NCBI GenBank assembly: GCA_020635255.1
Contig: JACKAC010000002.1
Coordinates: 558,001-622,000, forward strand
Origin: Ignavibacteriales bacterium
Lineage (GTDB): Bacteria > Bacteroidota > Ignavibacteria > Tepidaquicellales > Tepidaquicellaceae
Length of the DNA stretch: 64,000 nucleotides
Direction of reading: 5' to 3'
Shown here: positions 60,484 through 64,000 of the stretch, piece by piece
Layout of the letters: every line of letters begins with the position of its first letter
Numbering within the stretch: position 1 is the first letter of the stretch
Notes under the pieces: generated by a model
What the model was told of the DNA's origin: nothing
What the model saw: only the letters and a program-made list of their open reading frames with translations
Database searches by the model: none
Position numbers and translations under genes: made by a program

Positions 60484-61584
60484 ATGTCTAATTATACTAA
60501 ATATTTCAGTCCTTTTTCGACTGTACTTTTGATAGTGGCAGTAACAGTTAGCCTTACCCAATTGGGATGTTCGGATAACCCGCTAAACGGCAACAGTACA
60601 CTATTCGGCAGTACTTCCTATGATCCGACCGCCGCGAAAATTACGATGACACTTGCCGCGCTTACTTATGTGAACGAGAATAATCCTGCTTTTATAAAGG
60701 ATTCGCTTAAAATACAACTGGCAAAGACTAACTATTCGACACAGGGGAATTGGAAGCTGGCGTGGGGACCGGGTTTGAGCACAGATAATGCGAATATGAT
60801 GTATATAGCAGTTGACTCATCGGAGATTATTCCATCATACTGCCTGGCGATAAGAGGCACTGACTGGTGTTACCTTACTAATGTTATAGAAGACTTTTTT
60901 GTAGATCAGACAGTATATCCGTTTGGTACGGCATCTGACACGGTCAAGGTATCGGACGGAAGCCTGATCGGTCTGGATACATTACTTCAGCTAAAAGATC
61001 CTGCAACAGGCAAGACTATGCAGCAATTTCTCGACGCGCTCCCGAATATAGGGTCGACATTTTACATAACGGGACACAGTCTCGGAGGTGCGCTCGCGAC
61101 GATAGTTACGTCATGGTTTCTTGACGCGGGTTTTGGAGGGAAGTTCAAAGTGAAATCGTATACATATGCCGCTCCTAGTGTTGGCAATGATGGCTACAGA
61201 CTGTATTTTGATAACCTGGTGTCATCAAAAGGTGCTGAGAGTCACCGACTAATTAATTCACGTGACCTTGTGCCGAGATTCTGTGCAAATCTTCAGCAGA
61301 TAATCGACGACCAGATACCTACTACACTTCCGGCTTTAGTTACTGCGCTTATACAAACGACACAGCAATACTTCGGTGATTCAATTAATTATAAGAACGT
61401 GGCGTTTACGGAAGAGATAGGGAGTTATACTCCAACGAACTGTCCGGGCAGTTCGGGAAGTCTCGACAATTATTCCTGCTGGGTAGCGTTCGAGCATGAC
61501 CATAATAATTATCTGCGCCTGCTCAATGCAGACACGACGTCGTTCTTTTATGCCGGATGTCCGCTTACTATAACAGTACGTTGA
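60484..61584 (+). CDS. Lipase class 3-like lipoprotein
   Basis: 366 aa. The signal STVLLIVAVTVSLTQLGC ends in a lipobox with Cys29, so the protein is lipid-anchored in the outer or inner membrane. The middle is an alpha/beta hydrolase of the class 3 lipase family: LAIRGTDW (oxyanion region, about 121-128), YITGHSLGGALATIV with nucleophile Ser199, YTYAAPSVGNDGYR, and NSRDLVPRF carrying the catalytic Asp. A His in FEHDHNNYLRLL completes the triad. It probably hydrolyses acylglycerol-type lipids. Its stop lies 7 bases from the convergent MFS gene. Confidence 0.9.
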   Translation: MSNYTKYFSPFSTVLLIVAVTVSLTQLGCSDNPLNGNSTLFGSTSYDPTAAKITMTLAALTYVNENNPAFIKDSLKIQLAKTNYSTQGNWKLAWGPGLSTDNANMMYIAVDSSEIIPSYCLAIRGTDWCYLTNVIEDFFVDQTVYPFGTASDTVKVSDGSLIGLDTLLQLKDPATGKTMQQFLDALPNIGSTFYITGHSLGGALATIVTSWFLDAGFGGKFKVKSYTYAAPSVGNDGYRLYFDNLVSSKGAESHRLINSRDLVPRFCANLQQIIDDQIPTTLPALVTALIQTTQQYFGDSINYKNVAFTEEIGSYTPTNCPGSSGSLDNYSCWVAFEHDHNNYLRLLNADTTSFFYAGCPLTITVR

Positions 61585-61591
61585 GTGATGG

Positions 61592-62839
61592 TCAAATAGG
61601 TTGTTTATCCGCAGGAATGTTTCTGTGAGAATATATTGCTTGTAGTTCCGGTTTTTGGAGCTTAAGGCTTATCAAGTATATTGCAGTACTTAAAAAGAGC
61701 GCTATACCTATCCCTACCATAACAGGCTGCATGCCTGTCTTGTCTGCGACGAACCCCAATATCATCATTATAACAGCAGAAAAACCCCACGACATCATTG
61801 TATTGATGCCGAGCACGCGTCCGCAGACTTCATCATCTGAGAAGAGCTGCAATATCGTATTGCTCATTCCCAGTGTTGCAATGAAGGCAAAATCAACTCC
61901 CATTGCAAAAATAAAACTTAACCATAATTCCCTTGAGAACGCAAGACCAATTATGCTAATTCCTGAAATAACCGCGCAGGCAATGAGAAACCAGAGAAGA
62001 TTTTTGGTTGATTTTCGCTTGCCAAGGTAAATTCCCGAAACGAGGCCCCCTACTGCGCCTGCAATAAAAAGAATTCCCATGTCATTGGAAGAGCCATTGA
62101 GAAAATCTTTATCAATGAGAGGCATCTGGAATGACACGAATATAAATACAAGGCTTATCATGGTTGACATGAGTATTATTGCCAAAAGGACCTTATGCTT
62201 CAGCACATAGCTGAGCCCGGTCTTTATCTGTCCAAATACCGTTTCATTTTTCTTTACTATTACAGGTTCGGTATATTTGACCTTTGAAATGAAGAATAGG
62301 GAGACCAGATTGAAAATGAAAGCGGTAACTAATGTGCCGGCTACGGTAAAGGCAGAGATCAAAAAACTGAAACCGGATGAAGCAATAAGCTGTCCGGTCT
62401 TTGCATTCGATGCGGCAGCCCCCATTACGCGGGGAAATTCGTTCTTGTCCGTTACCATATCTTGCACCATGGCTATCATGGATGGGTAGTATATAGAGAA
62501 AAATGTTCCCAAGAGGAAAGAGAATGTCAATATCAAGGGCAAGGTTAAAAGCTTTAAAATAAACGTAAGAGCTACTATCAAAGCCAGAAGTACGAACATA
62601 ATATTAAACCGTACAACTATTTTTCTGCGATTATAATTGTCGGCTACCACTCCACCAAGAACGCTGAATAAAAAGAAGGGAAGGTTTTGTAAGAATCCCA
62701 CAAGTCCAAGATCGGCAGGCAGTCCTGTTAATTCATATGTTAACCAGACCATTGTGAGAAAGTTAAGATAAATGCTCACAAAAACGCTTATATCAGAAAT
62801 AAAATAGTGTACGACGTTTCTTTTGACGTCTTTGTCCAT
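61592..62839 (-). CDS. MFS transporter (enterobactin exporter/TetA-like group)
   Basis: 415 aa with about twelve helices. Landmarks: FLQNLPFFLFSVLGGVVADNYNRRKIVV (the MFS A motif with GGVVAD and R-R), SKTGQLIASSGF-type (AASNAKTGQLIASSG) in helix 5 region and GGLVSGIYLGKRKSTKN in the second half. This arrangement belongs to the MFS_3 (EntS/MefA-like) group that exports siderophores, macrolides or lipids; the substrate is unknown. Divergent from the YeaQ-type gene with 121 bases between, without a clear promoter match. Confidence 0.88.
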   Translation of the reverse strand: MDKDVKRNVVHYFISDISVFVSIYLNFLTMVWLTYELTGLPADLGLVGFLQNLPFFLFSVLGGVVADNYNRRKIVVRFNIMFVLLALIVALTFILKLLTLPLILTFSFLLGTFFSIYYPSMIAMVQDMVTDKNEFPRVMGAAASNAKTGQLIASSGFSFLISAFTVAGTLVTAFIFNLVSLFFISKVKYTEPVIVKKNETVFGQIKTGLSYVLKHKVLLAIILMSTMISLVFIFVSFQMPLIDKDFLNGSSNDMGILFIAGAVGGLVSGIYLGKRKSTKNLLWFLIACAVISGISIIGLAFSRELWLSFIFAMGVDFAFIATLGMSNTILQLFSDDEVCGRVLGINTMMSWGFSAVIMMILGFVADKTGMQPVMVGIGIALFLSTAIYLISLKLQKPELQAIYSHRNIPADKQPI

Positions 62840-62960
62840 GTAAGAAATCGGGATAGTACCCGGCTCACTAAAATAAGAAATAAATTTATAACATCATAAT
62901 TTTTGTCAGGTAAAAATTTTCCGATTTTTTTGGTATATTGTATAAATAAAAACTTCTTTT

Positions 62961-63212
62961 ATGTTATCATTATTGTGGACTATACTTATCGGACTTGTTG
63001 TGGGAGCCCTTGCAAGGTTTATTGTGCCGGGTAAAGAGAAACACGGATGTATTTTTACTATCCTTCTTGGTATAGGGGGTTCTGTTTTGTTTACCTATCT
63101 GGGTAGATGGATAGGTCTTTATTCAGAGGGTGATACAGCCGGCTTCTTCGGAGCATTTGCGGGTGCTGTAATAATCCTGCTTTTATACAGAATGATCTTC
63201 GTAAAAAAATAG
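62961..63212 (+). CDS. GlsB/YeaQ/YmgE-family small membrane protein
   Basis: 83 aa with three hydrophobic segments. LLWTILIGLVVGALARFIVPGKEKHG, then IFTILLGIGGSVLFTYLG and a last helix, is the transglycosylase-associated/YeaQ family pattern (GllaG..Arli.pG...gg...tiilGivGa). These proteins are linked with stress responses; their activity is unknown. It begins a run of three small membrane-protein genes on the plus strand (gap of 6, then an overlap of 4 bases). Confidence 0.88.
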   Translation: MLSLLWTILIGLVVGALARFIVPGKEKHGCIFTILLGIGGSVLFTYLGRWIGLYSEGDTAGFFGAFAGAVIILLLYRMIFVKK

Positions 63213-63218
63213 TTATCA

Positions 63219-63548
63219 TTGCGCACTACTTTTCAAAATGACCTCAAAAGAGCTTACTCCATTCTCTGGATCTTATTTAGTTCTGTAATGCTATTCATGT
63301 TTGCTTTTTTAATATTTGCAGACGAAAATCTTATATACGGCGCATCATCAGTGCTTCAGGGTCATCATGAAGGAACATGTGCATTTTGCGGCATGACGAG
63401 AAGCTTCGTCAGTCTTGCAAAGGGGAATTTCTCCGGTGGTTCTGTTAATGAAGCGGCTATCCCGCTTTTTTCAATCCTTGTTTTGAATCAAATCGTATTC
63501 ATAATATTTATATTTCAAAAATCCTTAAAAAGAAAATCTAATATATGA
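63219..63548 (+). CDS. DUF2752 family small membrane protein
   Basis: 109 aa. CAFCGMTRSFVSLAKGNF is the DUF2752 signature (C..CG.TRa...l..Gd), probably a metal or redox site between two membrane helices. Function unknown. The start used is TTG at 63219; no ATG precedes the first helix (SILWILFSSVMLFMFAFLIF), so the exact N-terminus is unsure. It overlaps the next gene by four bases. Confidence 0.8.
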   Translation: MRTTFQNDLKRAYSILWILFSSVMLFMFAFLIFADENLIYGASSVLQGHHEGTCAFCGMTRSFVSLAKGNFSGGSVNEAAIPLFSILVLNQIVFIIFIFQKSLKRKSNI

Positions 63549-63790
63549 ACACTCTTAACATTATTTGGGGATCATTATCTATTCTTGGAATGATATTTGG
63601 GTTTATACCGTGCTTCGGCGCATTTAATTGGATCAATATACCTTTCGCAGGCGTTGGTGTGATACTGGGTATAGTAGGAATAGCTGTTGAGAAGGGTAAC
63701 AAGAATGGATCTATAGCCGGGTTGATAATGTGTTTGGTTGCGGCATTGTTTGGCGCGGTAAGGCTTCTAATGGGCGGGGGAGTAGTCTAG
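63545..63790 (+). CDS. DUF4190-like small membrane protein
   Basis: 81 aa with three hydrophobic segments and a glycine-rich pattern (IIWGSLSILGMIFGFIPCFG, FAGVGVILGIVGIAVEKGNK, GSIAGLIMCLVAALFG) typical of DUF4190-type membrane proteins, in which a helical hairpin is followed by 'Ai.GlilG..gl'. Role unknown. The ATG overlaps the DUF2752 stop (ATGA), so translation is coupled. It converges on the GtrA-type gene with a 4-base overlap. Confidence 0.72.
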   Translation: MNTLNIIWGSLSILGMIFGFIPCFGAFNWINIPFAGVGVILGIVGIAVEKGNKNGSIAGLIMCLVAALFGAVRLLMGGGVV

Positions 63791-64000
63791 GCTTCCGATT
63801 CTTTTTTTTGGAACGTCCATAAATGATTTAGAGCGAAGTTAATTATCATACCAAGTCCTATGCCAATTAGGTTTGCGATGAGGTAATGCATCCCTGCTGA
63901 ATCAGTCAGCACTAGGAGGGTAATGTAATTAACTCCTCCGGAAAAGGCAGTAACCATATGATAACGCAAAAGTCTTGTCCAGACTTTGTGTTTTTTTCTT
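63787..64000 (-). CDS. GtrA-like membrane protein, C-terminal end only
   Basis: The frame is open to the window edge (about 70 codons seen). LLRYHMVTAFSGGVNYITLLVL, MHYLIANLIGIGLGMIINFALNHLWTFQ is the C-terminal half of a GtrA domain: helix, then helix ending in N-F-x-x-N-x-x-W-T-F. GtrA proteins help move polyprenyl-linked sugars across the inner membrane; the domain also occurs as the C-terminus of family 2 glycosyltransferases, and the basic run just upstream (RKKHKVWTR) would fit that fusion. The rest lies outside the window. Confidence 0.8.
   Translation of the reverse strand, partial: RKKHKVWTRLLRYHMVTAFSGGVNYITLLVLTDSAGMHYLIANLIGIGLGMIINFALNHLWTFQKKESEA

Noticed and set aside
1..64000. 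CRISPR arrays, insertion sequences, prophage or integrase genes
   Set aside because: No regularly spaced repeats, transposase, integrase or phage structural genes were seen on either strand.

Overview
The window looks like chromosome of a member of the FCB group, most likely Ignavibacteriota (the Ignavibacteria/Melioribacter side of the old Chlorobi). Three things point there: nine large secreted proteins end in a type IX secretion (T9SS) type A sorting domain opening with the NYPNPFNP signature; several promoters fit the Bacteroidetes/Chlorobi pattern TTG...TAnnTTTG; and the gene stock is Gram-negative (Kdo synthesis, TonB receptor, outer-membrane barrels) with moderate GC. There is no rRNA, CRISPR array or recognisable insertion sequence. 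One tRNA, tRNA-Ser(CGA), is present.
Layout. 0-5.4 kb: the end of an outer-membrane protein gene, then two tandem P-type ATPases. 5.4-9.9 kb: a small membrane protein and a tight minus-strand operon plsC-gatC-kdsB-GNAT-pyrG. 10-20.9 kb: outer-membrane proteins (PorV/PorQ-like, two tandem transporter-like barrels, a TonB receptor, a small barrel), a secreted GSDH-type dehydrogenase and two tandem metallophosphoesterases with an internal twin-arginine motif. 21-26 kb: an operon joining a WbaP/WcaJ-type sugar-phosphate transferase, a small membrane protein and two T9SS cargo proteins. 26-29.5 kb: a DUF4258/DUF2283 gene pair, recG and a membrane protein. 29.5-46 kb: a secretome block of M28, M6-like, M12B-like and M14 peptidases, Asp-box propellers and two paralogous small secreted proteins of unknown function. 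46-55.6 kb: amidohydrolase, lipoprotein, M1 aminopeptidase, HU, fatty acid hydroxylase, histidine kinase, rhodanese, DUF2085, AI-2E-type permease and AlkD-type repair protein. 55.6-64 kb: an AT-rich DUF4062 gene, GyrI-like proteins, TMEM175-type channel, two MFS transporters, tRNA-Ser, a lipase lipoprotein and small membrane proteins, ending inside a GtrA-type gene.
How it fits together: many products belong to the cell envelope. The secreted peptidases, propellers and dehydrogenase would leave by the T9SS, whose core machinery is not in the window. The PorV/PorQ-like barrel and the sugar-phosphate transferase may serve export or surface anchoring of this cargo. The peptidases suggest a life based on degrading protein.
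Most noteworthy: an abrupt reversal of G/C strand bias near 30.0 kb inside one gene; internal Tat motifs behind a membrane domain in tandem phosphoesterases; a repeated 3'-end module (inverted repeat plus terminator) flanking an AT-rich block; the coupling of a glycan-initiating enzyme with T9SS cargo; an AT-rich DUF4062 gene; and a tRNA-Ser whose read-through would mis-start its neighbour. No intergenic stretch exceeds about 300 bases.
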